The notes: generated from the letters alone by a model not told the origin. DNA of 64,000 nt from Centroberyx gerrardi (GCF_048128805.1 NC_135997.1:19076315-19140314), one strand, 5' to 3'; numbered from the stretch's first letter, positions 1 through 21,248 are shown. Made by a program: numbers and translations.

Positions 1-548
1 GTTGCTAATAACAGAGAGGCCTCCCTGTATCATTCTTTGCTCATCAGTAGGCAACAACCTTTCCTGTCTGCACTGGAGGGTGCTGTGATGCTGTTCTTCT
101 ACTCATCAGCAGTGAGACAAATGAGATTTGTTGCAGAAACAATGCGTTGTACTTACCGAGGGAGCGCACTGAACTGAGGCTGTAAAAGGAAGAGATTTTG
201 TTTGAATGTCAACTTTTGTTCTTATTCTCATCTTTTGAGTGCTTATTCAGTATTCTACTTTCCAGGATTGAATATTTGCATTCTGCATTCCAAGCTTTCT
301 GTCAGGATTTTTTTCTGTAACCCATGGCCACAGGTGTTTTTTTTGGGTTATGTGGCACTCGATATACAAAGAGAATAAACCCCTTAAAAACGTAACTTGT
401 CATTCTTGTGTGAATTTCACTTTGTTGATCCTCAAGGGGCTGTGTGTGTGTGTGAGTGGTCAAGTTTGCATGAAAGCATGTTTGTTATAAGCCATTGAAA
501 GTAGAGAAGACTGTTGAATTAACATTGCATTTACACTCTTATTCACAG

Positions 549-3500
549 ATCAAGGCTAAAAATTATGACAAGGTAGAAAAGGTAAGTGTCAATCACACTC
601 ATGAAAACTGACTAGTAGGAATTATTGGTTTAACACCCAGGAAGTTACAGCATCTGTCACACACACACACACACACACACACTGTCTAATGGGTCTGACT
701 ATGTTTTTCACAACTATATCACCAATTGCAAGTTTCATACACATATATACTTAAATTTGCAACTTTGGTTAGTGTCTTGCCTGTCTGTGTTTTGATGTTG
801 CTTAATGACTAGTATTTCATTCTTGATGGTTCAGGGACAAAAGATTTCTTATTTTAGCCTTAATCCATGTTTGTGAGAACTGCTCTAGAAATGTAGTATT
901 TGATAATGATTTGTTTTTCTGACCTCTGGCAGAGTATCCATCCATGTTTTTTTATTCCAGCAATTAATAAAATCATCAGTGTATTGCAAGGCCTTCTTAG
1001 AATTAGTGTAAGCTTGGCAGTTTCACCAAGGCTGCAACGACCACTGAAAGTCCTGAAAGTTTGTACATTTATCAAAAATAAGTCAGTGTTTTTTTTTGTT
1101 TGTTTTTTTAATGGATGGAGAGCATTTGAAGTGTGAATTTAATGCAGAGTACTGGCTGTCACCCAAAGCCATTAATTGGCACACACTCCATTATCTGGTT
1201 TACATTATTGGCATGGTTGGTTGATGATTAACATGTCTTCATAAACAGGTTGAAACATTTTTTTTTTTACTGTTTCATCCCTTTGTTAGCAATACTCCAC
1301 AAGTTAAAGTAGCATTTTTACAAGTCAGCTAGAAAAATAGCCTGTGCTAGGTTATTAGCACCCACAACCAAGAACTAGATTGGTTTTATCACATGTTGAA
1401 TGTTCTGCTGTATCTCACTGGCCTTGAATAAATTATGTAAGTGAACTCTATGGCTACTTGGTTCAGTTATTGCCTTGATGTCCACATTTTTGGCCATCAA
1501 ACATGTTCAAAACAGGTGTCTGAGGAAGGGTGACATACAGATTGGTGCATTCATTGTGTCTCATTTCACCATAGAAATCAATGAGCAAATGTGGAGCTCA
1601 CTGAAATGTAGGCCACATCTGATGGTAGGCACAGTAGCTGGAGCATGAGTTCAGAGTTTCTATGATAGCTGGGAATGTGGGCAGTACGGCAATGTTTGAC
1701 TTCACCACAGTGCCCTGGCTTAGAATTTGCTCAGGGCAATGAACTCATTCAATTGATTACACAAACGCAACGAGGACAGTGTATGTAAAAAAACAAAATG
1801 TCCAAGGGGTCCAGGATTAATCGCCACAGTATTTTTGCAGTTGACAACATTCACAGAGACTGTTAAGTTTGATTTTGTATTGATGAAAGGGGTTTTGGGT
1901 CTTCCGTGCAAATAATCCTGCCCGGGGCAAGGTTCCTTTATATTTCTTTAACTGAAATGCTGCACTGAGAATCAAACTAATGAAACACTGAAGCCCAATG
2001 GTTTTCTGAATTGCAGTTTATTGAAGATACCATCACATACATACACACTCATTTACCCTTTCCACCTGATGAATCCTACTTTTGTCACTATGTGCAAATG
2101 CTCTAAATTGTCTCTCCTTCCACCACATATGTTTTCAGTACAGAGTTATTTTATCTTTCCCCATCCCTGCCCCTTCAGTTGTTTCAGAGATGCCTAATGA
2201 AAGTCTTGCACATCGACCTGTGGAAATGCTACCTCTCATATGTCCGAGAGACCAAAGGGAAGCTGCCCAGCTACAAGTAAGAGTATTAGCTACTCTGGAC
2301 ACTGGATGAAGTATGTTTACGTTCTGCCTTTTGCTTTGACTTATTTCATACCCGTGTTTCCTTGTCCTCAGAGAGAAGATGGCCCAGGCGTATGACTTTG
2401 CCCTGGATAAAATTGGCATGGAAATCATGTCTTACCAGGTAAACGGATCTGATTACTATTAAATAGTATTTGCACAATTCTGGTCATTGCTGTCACCTAA
2501 CAGATATTCTGTCCTCTCACAGATTTGGGTGGACTACATCAACTTCCTCAAAGGAGTGTAAGTGGTTTTAAAGTACAACTGTAATCTGCCAGGAACTGAG
2601 TGAACCAACTCTTAATTGTTGAGTGCTTTTTTAATAATGTGTTTCATTAGTGAGGCTGTGGGCTCGTATGCAGAGAACCAACGAATCACCGCAGTGCGGA
2701 GGGTGTACCAGAGGGGCTGTGTGAACCCCATGATCAACATCGAGCAGCTCTGGAGAGATTATAGCAAATATGAAGAGGTGAGAGACCCAGGCCCCTGACC
2801 CTTTGCCATTCTACCCCACATCCACATGTGTTTGGACTGAGTATTAAACCTTTAAATGTGAAAGGGTCAGAGTGCAGCGGATTGTCCGGCTGACCTCTCT
2901 GTTTCTCGAGCAGGGCATCAATGTGCACTTGGCCAAGAAGATGATTGAGGACCGCAGCAGAGACTACATGAATGCCAGGAGAGTGGCAAAGGTGAGACAT
3001 CGCACATAGTGTCATAAAAATGTATGAACCTATTTTACATCCTTATAGATCTGGCTGTCTTTGTAAACTGATCCAGACTGCTCTCTGGTATGTGTAATAC
3101 AGGAGTATGAGACCGTGATGAAGGGGCTGGACAGGAATGCGCCCTCGGTGCCCCCCCAGAACTCTCCTCAGGAAGCCCAGCAAGTGGAAATGTGGAAGAA
3201 ATACATCCAGTGGGAAAAAAGCAACCCGCTGCGCACAGAAGACCAGACCCTCATCACAAAGAGAGGTGACTTATTTGTGGTCAGGATGTGCTCATGGTTG
3301 AGATGGCATTGATTCAGTATTTTTATGAAGACCAGAAAGTGCAGGCAGCATGGGGACACTCATATATTTTTTGTCCTTCTTGTCCAACATTCATTGAGCA
3401 TTGCCATAATCAGGGTCTTTATGGCTATGTCCTGTGTTGCAGTGATGTTTGCCTATGAGCAGTGCCTGCTGGTGCTGGGCCACCATCCTGACGTATGGTA

Positions 3501-6188
3501 TGAGGCAGCGCAGTACCTGGAACAGTCAAGCAAACTGCTGGCAGAGAAAGGGGTAAGAGATGAAACTATCAGATTAGGGTCTTATGTAAAGCTGTCAAAC
3601 CCATGGAGTTTGTTTTCTTAGGACTTAAGAAATAAGATGAGGTGAGATGAAGCTTTAATGATCTCAATGGGGAAATTCCAGTTTGTGTGCTCAAAACAGT
3701 CCTGTAAGAGTTTGTTTTTTGCCTTCAGGACATGAACAATGCCAAGCTGTTTAGTGATGAGGCAGCCAACATCTACGAACGTGCCATCGGGACTCTACTG
3801 AAGAAGAACATGCTGCTATACTTCTCCTTCGCTGACTATGAAGAGGTCAGTGTTCAGCTACATAGAGCAGCAACTGGTATTCAAGATGGCAAGAGGCGCA
3901 GGATCTCGTCTGCATGTTTCTAGTTTATTAACTTTCTGCTGTCCTCATAGAGTCGTATGAAACACGAGAAGGTCCACAGCATCTACAATCGGCTGCTGGC
4001 CATTGAGGACATTGACCCCACGCTGGTCTACATCCAGTACATGAAGTTTGCAAGGAGGGCAGAGGGCATCAAGTCAGGTCGAACGATCTTCAAGAAGGCC
4101 AGAGAAGACCTGCGCACACGTCACCACGTCTACGTGACCGCAGCACTGATGGAGTACTACTGCAGCAAGGTGAAGACGCACATAAACACTCACTCCCTTC
4201 TTTAGCTGGAGTAGGGTGTTTGATGGACTCTTAATCAAAATCAGCAAGAACTGTATACCTCAAATTTCTTTTTATTTTTTTATTTTTTATATCTCTTTTG
4301 ATCTTTCCTCACAGGATAAATCTGTGGCCTTCAAGATATTTGAACTTGGTTTGAAGAAATATGGTGACATTCCAGAGTACATACTTGCATACATTGATTA
4401 CCTCTCACACCTTAATGGTAAGTTATGTCTGACAAAATACAGAATTGATACATAGAATGTGGGACATATTGTTCTTTAATGATAGCATTGGATATTAGGC
4501 ATGCAGTGGGGTCCTGTCAGTACTTAGGAGATGAAAACACATGCATATTCTCAGAAATTATGTTTTAGTTTGACTCGCCTTATTGTTAACCTGCATTGTT
4601 AAGCTTGTAGCTATGGCCTCTAAAGGAGGATTGTCTCTCGAATAATAATGGAAGATGGTGTATGACCATGCTTTTTTTTTCTCTCTCCCTCTCCTGTATC
4701 CTCATTCCAGAGGATAACAACACCAGGGTTCTGTTTGAGCGTGTCCTCACCTCAGGAAGCTTGTCACCAGAAAAATCTGGGTAATGTCAAGTATTTAATT
4801 AGTGAACATGTGTGTATGTGTGTGATGTAGAAACCCATGGCTCTGATGATGTTTGTTTGACTTTCTTCTTCAGAGAGATCTGGGCTCGGTTCCTGGCCTT
4901 TGAGAGCAACATAGGAGACCTGGCTAGTATTCTGAAAGTAGAGCGCAGGCGTTTCACAGCCTTCAAGGACGAGTACGAGGGCAAAGAGACGGCCTTGCTC
5001 GTAGACCGGTACAAGTTCATGGACCTGTACCCCTGCTCTACCAGCGAGCTCAAAGCCCTTGGATACAAGGTGTGTACCTAGCCCAGTTTAGATGGCACAT
5101 CATGGGATCTCTTGCTCCAAAAGCAGCTTAGTGGATCAGGCTTTTCTGTGGGCCTGGACTGACTTTTAACTTCTGTCCACTCTGTGTTTGTAGGATGTGT
5201 CTCGTGCCAAACTGGCGGCACTGCTCCCAGAGACTGTGGTGACCCCCTCTGTGCCCACACTGAAGGACGAAGCTGATCGCAAACCGGAGTACCCCAAACC
5301 TGACACCAACCAGATGATCCCCTTCCAGCCTCGTCACCTTGCCCGTACGTAGCCCCTTTACTGCCCCAAGATCTTCTGGACGTTACATCAGTTACCCCAG
5401 ACCACTGACTCCTGGGTCTCAAAGGGATTGCACAAGTGCATTGAGACTTCACATGTATTGTGCTTATGTTTCATTGATGTTTGCTGATATATTGTTGATG
5501 TATCTCTGCACCGACGTCACCAAGGTCTCTACGTACTTGGTGAATAAAACGATTCTGCTTTGATGTTGCCTCTCGGGTTCCTCCCCACAGCTCCAGGTCT
5601 GCACCCTGTCCCGGGCGGAGTCTTCCCAGTCCCCCCAGCTGCTGTTGTCCTCATGAAGCTGCTTCCTCCGCCTACGTGCTTCACTGTGAGTAACAGCAGC
5701 AGCTTAATACCCTCAAGCTCCCATAATTGATGATAAATGAGAAAAATGTAAGCAGCAGACTTTTCCTTCTCGGATTCAAGCACTGAGTCTGTGGTTGTCT
5801 TCTTGCTACAGGGTCCCTTTGTTCAAGTGGATGAGATCATGGAAAGTTTCAGGAGATGCACACTTCCTGAGAGTAAGTGGCTTTAGTCAACATTTCAGTC
5901 AGTCCATTTCTGTTTTTGTGGGTTATGCTATGATTATCTGCCCTACTGTATTTGACACATGCTGATGACCTCTCTGTGCTCTCGATAGCTGTGGATGCTG
6001 CTGTGGAGCTGATCACAGGTAGACAGCCCGATGCAGCCGGGGAGGGCAACGGATCCATGGAGAACCACGCTGTTGCCAAGTCGCTCAAGAGGCCTAACGC
6101 AGACTCTGATGAGGAGGATGACAAAGGAGCTGTAGCTCCACCCATACATGACATCTACCGCGCACGCCAGCAGAAGAGGATTCGATAA
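549..6188 (+). CDS. cstf3: CSTF3 (CstF-77), cleavage stimulation factor subunit 3; 5' end outside the window
   Basis: Scaffold subunit of the nuclear CstF complex, which binds the GU-rich element downstream of poly(A) sites and stimulates pre-mRNA 3' cleavage. Seventeen coding exons with GT-AG junctions: 549-581, 2179-2276, 2372-2438, 2523-2557, 2651-2777, 2914-2991, 3103-3265, 3443-3552, 3729-3845, 3951-4169, 4315-4417, 4711-4780, 4874-5069, 5194-5344, 5591-5685, 5812-5872, 5989-6188. They encode 640 residues in continuous phase; about 75 N-terminal residues lie upstream, matching the roughly 717-residue human protein. HAT helical repeats fill most of it ([42 protein letters not shown]). A proline-rich stretch ([15 protein letters not shown]) and the conserved basic tail [12 protein letters not shown] follow, ending in TAA. 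Near identity to vertebrate CstF-77 makes the call secure. The upstream exons are simply outside the window. Bases 1-548 are intron. Confidence 0.98.
582..2178 (+). other. Large CSTF3 intron (equivalent to human intron 3) with candidate intronic poly(A) signals
   Basis: At 1597 bp this is the longest CSTF3 intron in the window; the others are mostly 80-450 bp. It holds a CA microsatellite (about 657-683), AATAAA at 966-971 and AATAAA at 1427-1432 followed by T/G-rich sequence. Reading through the 5' splice site adds nine residues and then TGA at 609-611. Another AATAAA at 374-379 lies in the preceding intron, followed by a GT-rich tract at about 440-455. No coding exon was seen inside. Confidence 0.7.
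3625..3680 (-). mobile_element. Degenerate 3' tail of a non-LTR retrotransposon in a CSTF3 intron
   Basis: The intron between 3552 and 3729 contains an AAGATGAGGTGAGATGAAG-type run, then CTTTAATGATCTCAATGGGGAAATTCC. This resembles the common teleost LINE tail that reads, on the other strand, GGGATCAATAAAG followed by (TATCT)-like repeats. The fragment near 53.2 kb has the same design. The match is by eye, and no family name is assigned. Confidence 0.45.
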
Positions 6189-6562
6189 ACTCACTAAAAC
6201 ACACAGTGAACCCTACAGGGACGTAATCCTCACTGGTGATCCTATAGGGTAATCTTACATGTCTACATTTCTGTGAGTGCGTCTGACAGATTCTACTTCT
6301 GTTGATCCCTGTACAGCAAGCACGCATACGTATAAACACACACACAGACGCACACTTGTGTGTTTTTTGTGGCTTTGTTTTTTTAACAGTTTTTATTTTT
6401 AAAAACTGAACAATATACTGTACAAAGTTTTTAATTCAACCATTGATTTTGACACAGCTGAGTTCTGGCCTTGTGACGTTCCAGTGATGGCAAAGTGGAA
6501 TCGATCTTCTTTTTTTTCTTTTTTTTTTTTTCTAGGTAAATGGAGAAAACACATTTCCTTAC

Positions 6563-6632
6563 AATAAACGGGGGAAAGAATCCAACCAGACCTGCTTTTT
6601 CATTTGACTTAACGTTACTGATGCTTAATAAA
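6563..6632 (+). terminator. CSTF3 poly(A) signals
   Basis: AATAAA at 6563-6568 lies 375 bp after the CSTF3 stop codon, at the end of a T-rich, A/T-rich 3' UTR. A second AATAAA occurs at 6627-6632. Sequence between them is moderately T-rich (GCTTTTTCATTTG), a plausible downstream element for the first signal. Confidence 0.65.
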
Positions 6633-6639
6633 TCCCATT

Positions 6640-9600
6640 CTTCTCCAGATTAGATTGCACATTTTGTTATATGAGTTTTACTTTAGCACATCCGTGTCAG
6701 GCGTTATGGTTACCACTAGGGGGCAGCATAGGGCAGTACAGGACAGGCAGAGCCACTGTAGTTGAAGCCCAGGATTCAAATACAGTTAATTCGCCAGGCA
6801 TCTGAATTAGCAGTTGACCTTAAAGGAACAGTCATCCTCTATTTATCTAATCATATTCTCACCATGGCAGACAGCAGAACATCAGACCATGCATCCAAGC
6901 AGGTCTGCATTAGCAGGAAAGGAGAGCTTTAAAAACCTTTGACAGCCTTTAATTGGGTAAAGGAGTGTTGAAGTGCCTGTCTGAAGTGTTGTCTGGATGG
7001 ATTTTGGATTTGATTATGGTACCTAGCTATATGCTGTAAGTATATTTTTATCTACGTGAGGACCAGGAATGATTAAGTCGTGAATCACAAAAGAAATTCC
7101 CGGTCCCCACATTGCTCAAATTCAGATCATATGTACTGACCCTCTTAAGGTAGATCTATATCGCTGTGACCAATTCACAAGATAGCTTGAGGGCTAATAT
7201 GTATTGTTTGGAGTCTGTAAAGAGACCCATCAAAGCAGAAGAACTCAATGATGAGTATCCAGTGTTATTTCCTGCATACACAGCCGCTCATTAACTTCCC
7301 CAGTGAACACTTAGATGTTATGTACCAGTGGCATACACAAGAGGGAGACAGTCACTAGGCGTACTTTTTTGCTTAGAGTGTTTAAGTGCTTCAAGAGAGT
7401 AAACATTCCCAAAGGGCTGTGCAATCCTCTGAAGTAAACGCAAAGAGGGAGAGTGGGTCAGTGATACACCTGAAGGGCACTTTTGTCCTCTAAGTCTGAT
7501 TAGATGTCACGCCTGAGGAAGACTGTTGCTTTCTCAAAATAGGGGGTGCCCTAAGGCAGCATCTTCATGTTACAGGAGCAGCCTTCAGAGATAGTAAACA
7601 CAGCCACTCACTTGCAGGCTGAATGTCTAGTACTGGGAGTGGTAAACCTTTTAGAATTATGTAACCGGCAGAAAGTGACTGATCTTGTTCTGCACTTGAA
7701 TTATTTAATCGCTCATGAAACAAAGTGGCCAAAGAGGCATCATTTGGGGATTGACCACAATGTCATTGTTATTAAAATCTATTATTTAGCTGTTGGAAGG
7801 CTGTATGCATTTTGGCTATGTAAATATTGACTGTTGTACGGTATAACATTCAGATGGAAAATACTGGAAAAATTAAAGCAAATTAAAATTACTTTAGAAT
7901 GTATCATTAGCTGTCATATACTGACAGTAATAGAGTTCTGACACTCTATTTGAGATTGAAAATGTGTCCAGTCCTATAATGTGTTTTTTCTATGGCAGGG
8001 CTATACTTCTGTTTGTTTAGACATCAACAAGCAAAATGTGTAACTCGCATGCTTGCCAGCTGTTCATATTCACATTGGATTGGTTACATCATTATTTATC
8101 TACCCACTACAGTCTTTGTTCTCTGTATGAGCCAGACCCTGTTGGCTTATTCACACTGAGCTCTGAGCCTATTCCCATGTAACATTGTGACGCAGAAGAC
8201 CATAGTACTGCCACATAAAAAGGATTTAATCCCAAAATGACATGTCCACCATTTGGAAAGATGTGCCAGCTGCTCTCACAAAATGACTGATAGCAAAAAA
8301 ATTGTACTTTTTAGAAGGTTAGTTAACTTCTTGGTGGACAAAATGTATTATTAATTGTGGATTGTTTATATTTAACAGATATTGAATGATAAACTCCACA
8401 TAATGATTTTTTCCCCCTAAAATGGTGTTGGAGGGGAGCTCCCCATAAGACCCCAGTATTCTTACTCTTTAAGCAAATTAACTAACAGCTCATTGGCCCA
8501 TTCTCACTGTCCAGTTATGACTGTTGTGAAGTTGATTTTAGGGATTACAGCTAGGAAAATACAGAGTCAATCTGTATTATCTGATGTGAGCTACTAAAGT
8601 AAAATTGGATGATCGGTACTGGAGAGGACAGCTCATGTTGCTATTTGAAATGAAGATCTACTGTTTGAATGTTGAACCCTCTAATAATCTCATATTTAGC
8701 CATCTCATATCTTGAGACAAGGGCATACTTGGTTAGCCTGCAAATTCTAAAATAGACAAGGGATCACAGGATATGAACGAACACTATTCGTCTTTGATAA
8801 AGAGCAAATCTAACATGTTATTCCAAAGATTACATTCATTTACTTAAGGAAAATCATATGTGATTAACACTATTTCACAGATTTGGTGATTGAATGGACT
8901 GGTCAGATGACAAAGTCTGATGACTATTACAACATCTACAATTAGAAATATGGGACAGCTTTAGATTCAACTAACATACAACTCTCAAATGAAACAAGGA
9001 CTTGAGATTGTAACCCTATATTTAACAGCAAAAGCCATGTGTAAGGCTTGTGGATGGGTTAAGTAAAAATGGACAGAACGTACTGCAGGGTTTCTCATTT
9101 TCTTATTTATAAGACATTTGGACGTGCTGTTGTCACAAAACAGCTGGTTATCGTCAGGCAGTACAACAAGGAAATCCTACAATATGACTGAATGCTGTCT
9201 TATGTTCTGCGAATAAATTACGTGACACTCCAGATGTCAAATGCTAATGTGATTCCTCTCTTCATTAGAATATAGACATTGTGTCCTTGCCATGAAAGAG
9301 AGCAATGTTCATAATGTGTCAATGTTAGACAATTCCTGTCGAATTCTAGCAAGTTCTGCCAAACTATGAAAAAGATGCTTGTGGTTCAGGGTTAGGCTGA
9401 GATTTTTCCTGTCACCCGGCAATGCGGAAGCAAGTTCCACAGTTGATTAAAAAGAATTATAAACCAATTTGATACAGAAAACTGAGGATGCCACAAAAAT
9501 GAAGGTATGGTTAGTAGTCAAAGAGCTTACAAACATCTGCTTTGTTGGTTTGTAGCAACAAACACAAAAACCCCACGGCACGATTCTCATGAATGTCTAT

Positions 9601-9640
9601 GACTGTTTACAACATCTCAAAATCAGACTTTCAAATGTTC
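6640..9640. other. Intergenic gap between convergent CSTF3 and DEPDC7; no gene seen
   Basis: About 3 kb of AT-rich DNA between the two 3' ends. No ORF with recognisable protein similarity was found, including no trace of TCP11L1, which sits here in mammals. The only distinctive element is the CTCF-like motif at 6713-6727. The 87-codon ORF at 7567-7830 shows no domain or splice context. Confidence 0.6.
6713..6727 (+). promoter_or_regulatory. CTCF-type motif CCACTAGGGGGCAGC
   Basis: The 14-bp core CCACTAGGGGGCAG fits the vertebrate CTCF consensus CCASYAGRKGGCRS at every position. It lies about 85 bp past the last CSTF3 poly(A) signal, between two convergent genes. This is a sequence match only; occupancy is inferred. 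Confidence 0.6.
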
Positions 9641-9729
9641 AGGTTCAAATTTCCGTTCTGAGGGTTCCCCCAGACATAGTTGTACTGTGCATCGCACTGT
9701 ATACAAGAAACCACATGAACAGACACATC

Positions 9730-9735
9730 TTTATT
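9730..9735 (-). terminator. Candidate DEPDC7 poly(A) signal
   Basis: TTTATT on the plus strand reads AATAAA on the minus strand, 442 bp after the DEPDC7 stop codon. The minus strand just beyond it is T/G-rich (GATGTGTCTGTTCATGTGG), as expected for a downstream element. Sequence 9736-10176 would then be the 3' UTR. Confidence 0.5.
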
Positions 9736-10176
9736 CCTGGCACTGTCTCTGTTGCACAACCATAAAGAATACATTCATGGAAGCAGGCTACGCAGACGGT
9801 CGACCTTCTTCGCACTGGCTGGAGTATTGTCAAGACGCATTGCACAGTGAAAACATCCAAACTCTCAAGAATACTCTGTTCATTTTGTTTTTCTCTGCAC
9901 CAAACAAAGTCTCACATATCACTGACAGACAGTGATATTCCATGTGAGTGTCATGGGTCCTCATGTCCTTAAATATTGCAGCTTATGAAAAATCTCTACA
10001 CTAAAATTCACATTCATGTTCAGCATTTTAAATTACACTTTTCACATACAAGTACATAAAATCCACCTGGACTGCACATCTTCACATCATTTACATCACA
10101 TTAGCCTTTGTTCTTACATCTATCTTTTTTTTACATTATAATACACAAACGATTCGACAAATAAATATCACTGTAG

Positions 10177-18583
<8,407 letters not shown>

Positions 18584-18734
18584 GAAAAACTTGTTCCCGG
18601 TGCGGTTTACAGTGACTGTGAAAACCAGCCATTCAAATAATGTCCTTGGTCCTGAAATGTCCCAAAGTCCTCCTGTCCGGTGTAACGTGACGCACACGAC
18701 TAGCTGCAGAGTCAACCCCGAAACCGTCTCCTCC

Positions 18735-18772
18735 CACCGCAATACATTATTCATGGCCCGAGTGTATATAAA
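18735..18772 (-). promoter_or_regulatory. Candidate DEPDC7 core promoter (symmetric TATA element)
   Basis: GTATATAAAC at about 18764-18773 reads TTTATATAC on the minus strand, so a TATA-like box exists in both directions. A minus-strand start about 30 bp on (near 18735) would give a leader of about 150 nt. The first ATG in the DEPDC7 frame would then be 18583. An out-of-frame ATG (GAATGGCTGG, near 18630) precedes it. Confidence 0.35.
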
Positions 18773-19464
18773 CCCTCCCTGCCTGGTCATTAATAATAAT
18801 GAAGCTTTCAGTCAAAATTTAAAATTCCCCCCCGCCCCTCCTCCCTCCTCCCTTCCTCGCTCTCTCCCTCCTCCCTCCTTCCCTCTCTCTCTCTCTGTTT
18901 CCCTAACTGGAAGGTACACAACAACACAAAGCCTCACACACTCACTTTTTTTTTTTCTTCTTCTCTTTTTTTACTTAGCCCAATCTGTCTGAACTGAAAG
19001 TTTCCTGGCACTGTTGAAAAAGTTCTGAATTACTTGAATTACCACCCGCCACCTGTCTCCATCAAAAGGTTTCACCTCCAGAGGTAAATCATTTTCTTTT
19101 ATCATGTGAAAGGATTAGTCATTATAATACAATGCTGAGTAGCCAAAGCCAACCTTGACATTGCTCTGCAGCATGTCGTTACAATGTTAATGAGAAAAGC
19201 TGCACCTTTACCCAACCACTTAAATTCTCTTACTTCAAATATTTCTATTGATGCAATAAAACACTTGAAAATTAAAACAAATGATGAAATTCTACAAAGT
19301 TCTCAGACTACCTTTCACTCACCAGGCCGCACCCTAAAAGCATACAGGAGAGGTAAGTCTGATTATGCCGATAAAGACCTATTCCATAGCAACCACTATT
19401 TGAGACAATATTAGATGTCAGCTGTGTGTGGTTTTCAGTCTTTCAAGTTCATTTACCTCCACTC

Positions 19465-19539
19465 AAGAGAGAAGAGAAGAGAAGAGAAGAGAAGAGAAGA
19501 GAAGAGAAGAGAAGAGAAGAGAAGAGAAGAGAAGAGAAG
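19465..19539. repeat. (AGAAG)n pentanucleotide microsatellite
   Basis: About 15 nearly perfect AGAAG units, purine-only on the plus strand. Confidence 0.95.
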
Positions 19540-20244
19540 GTGGCTTAAATGAAATGTAAAGAGGAAGTTCCTAAGAAAAAATCAAGAATGGGGAAGGCAT
19601 GGAAAAACAGATACCTGTGTCTTTAAGTAAAAAAGCAAATGTCACTGGTGACATACTTCTGAAATAAAACACCTGACTGCAGGTACCTCAGGTGTCAAAG
19701 CGGTCATGATGCTATTCATATGAAGCTGTGCAACCTGTATACAGGCAAACAGCCTCTATAAATTGTCTCAAATGTTTTTTTTGCTGATGAAGAGCAAACA
19801 TGCACATCCCGGGGTAAATACACACGACCCATATTAGGGATGAACTGCATGAACTGACTGAGGAGTGAACCAGGTGCCTTCTTTCCTGAGGTGTAATCTG
19901 ACAATGGAAAAGGAGTAACGTGACACTGTAAACGCATGGTGTACAGTGCGTCACAATGTTGGTCACTTGCTGAAAGGAAGACTCTGACAACAATTATCTT
20001 CATGAGACACAAGAGTGGTGCAAGGGGTGAGAAGCGCGACTGTGACAAACTGGTTTGATCACTGTCCTCTTAGCCTCTTTTATGCATGAAAACGCTTTTT
20101 GAAGTGAGACAGTGAGAGAGGAAGGGAGAGAGACAGAGAGGGGTGTGTCGCCAGCATAAAACCGGTCCTAGATCTGTCACATGGTTAGTCTTTAAAACCA
20201 CCTAGGATGACAGAAAAGTCAACAGTACTGACCGCTGGACAGAC

Positions 20245-20534
20245 TCATGTGGTTAGAGCAGCTGGGTTGTGAGCAGAAGGTCACCAGTTTGAATCCCCAG
20301 ATCAGGCTGAGAGGGGAAATTAATGAGTGATGTTTTCCCCTCTGTCAACAAATACCACTGAGCTGCCCTTGAGCAAGGCACTTAAGCCCCAGTTGGTCCA
20401 GTGGAGCTGCTCAGTGGTCACCAGTAGAAGACTGTGGTTGTCTCCCAGGTGTGAACGTGTGTAAGTTTAAGGATGTAGGGTGGTATGGAAAAAGAGCATG
20501 TGTGCTCATCAAAACCCTTCCCCCGATAAATACA
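20245..20534 (+). mobile_element. tRNA-derived SINE
   Basis: Pol III promoter-like boxes are visible: an A-box-like TGGTTAGAGCAGCTGG at 20250-20265 and a B-box-like GTTTGAATCC at 20287-20296. A body with TTGAGCAAGGCACTTAAGCC, typical of teleost SINEs, follows. The tail ends near GATAAATACAGG. No target duplication was resolved, and the family is not named. Confidence 0.75.
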
Positions 20535-21246
20535 GGCTAGTTGTCAGATGAAATATGAACTATTCCAAAACCAACAACAATGAATGATAATAAGGGCTAT
20601 ATAACTTCTTCTAAAAAAAATCTTTCAACATCTCTATGGAGATTAAAAGCCACAAAAGCTTTTCTTTATACAGAAATGTTATGATAGTGTATTTGAACTT
20701 TGGCATAATGTTGGTACGCAGAGTCACAAAAGTAGCTCCCACAAGTAATTCTTGTATTCCAGTCCAAAGTAAAGGTATAATGCTGTTGTCAATCAATTTA
20801 ACAATAAGTACCAGTAGTACTACCTCTGAAGAAATAGTCATAACATAATCATTACATTGATGTATTATCAGCTGACTACATCACATAAAAGAGTCCCAGA
20901 GTATTGAATTCATAATACCTCAGTATGACTAGTTGTAACTTGAACTTGTGTATGAACGTATATGAACTCACCTTTTCTCTTGCTGTAGATGACGTTTTTA
21001 ATAGTTACACAGCAATTATGCCCACATAGAACAAGACAAAGGAGATCCACTCCTTAAACGAAAGTTAGCCCGGTGCCTTCAGTTACCCAAGTCGCATGAG
21101 AAGCCTTTGGTTGATGCCAAAACTGGTTTTACAACTCTGTGACTGAATGCATTGCAGTCAGATGTGCTGGTATTTTGTAAACCGGTCACGAAGCTTACTT
21201 CATTGTTGTAGAATGGAAAAATGTTTCACACATACAAACAAGACAG

Positions 21247-21248
<2 letters not shown>

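Noticed and set aside
20250-20300. Possible tRNA gene
   Set aside because: A- and B-box-like sequences are present, but there is no cloverleaf. Downstream sequence is typical SINE body.
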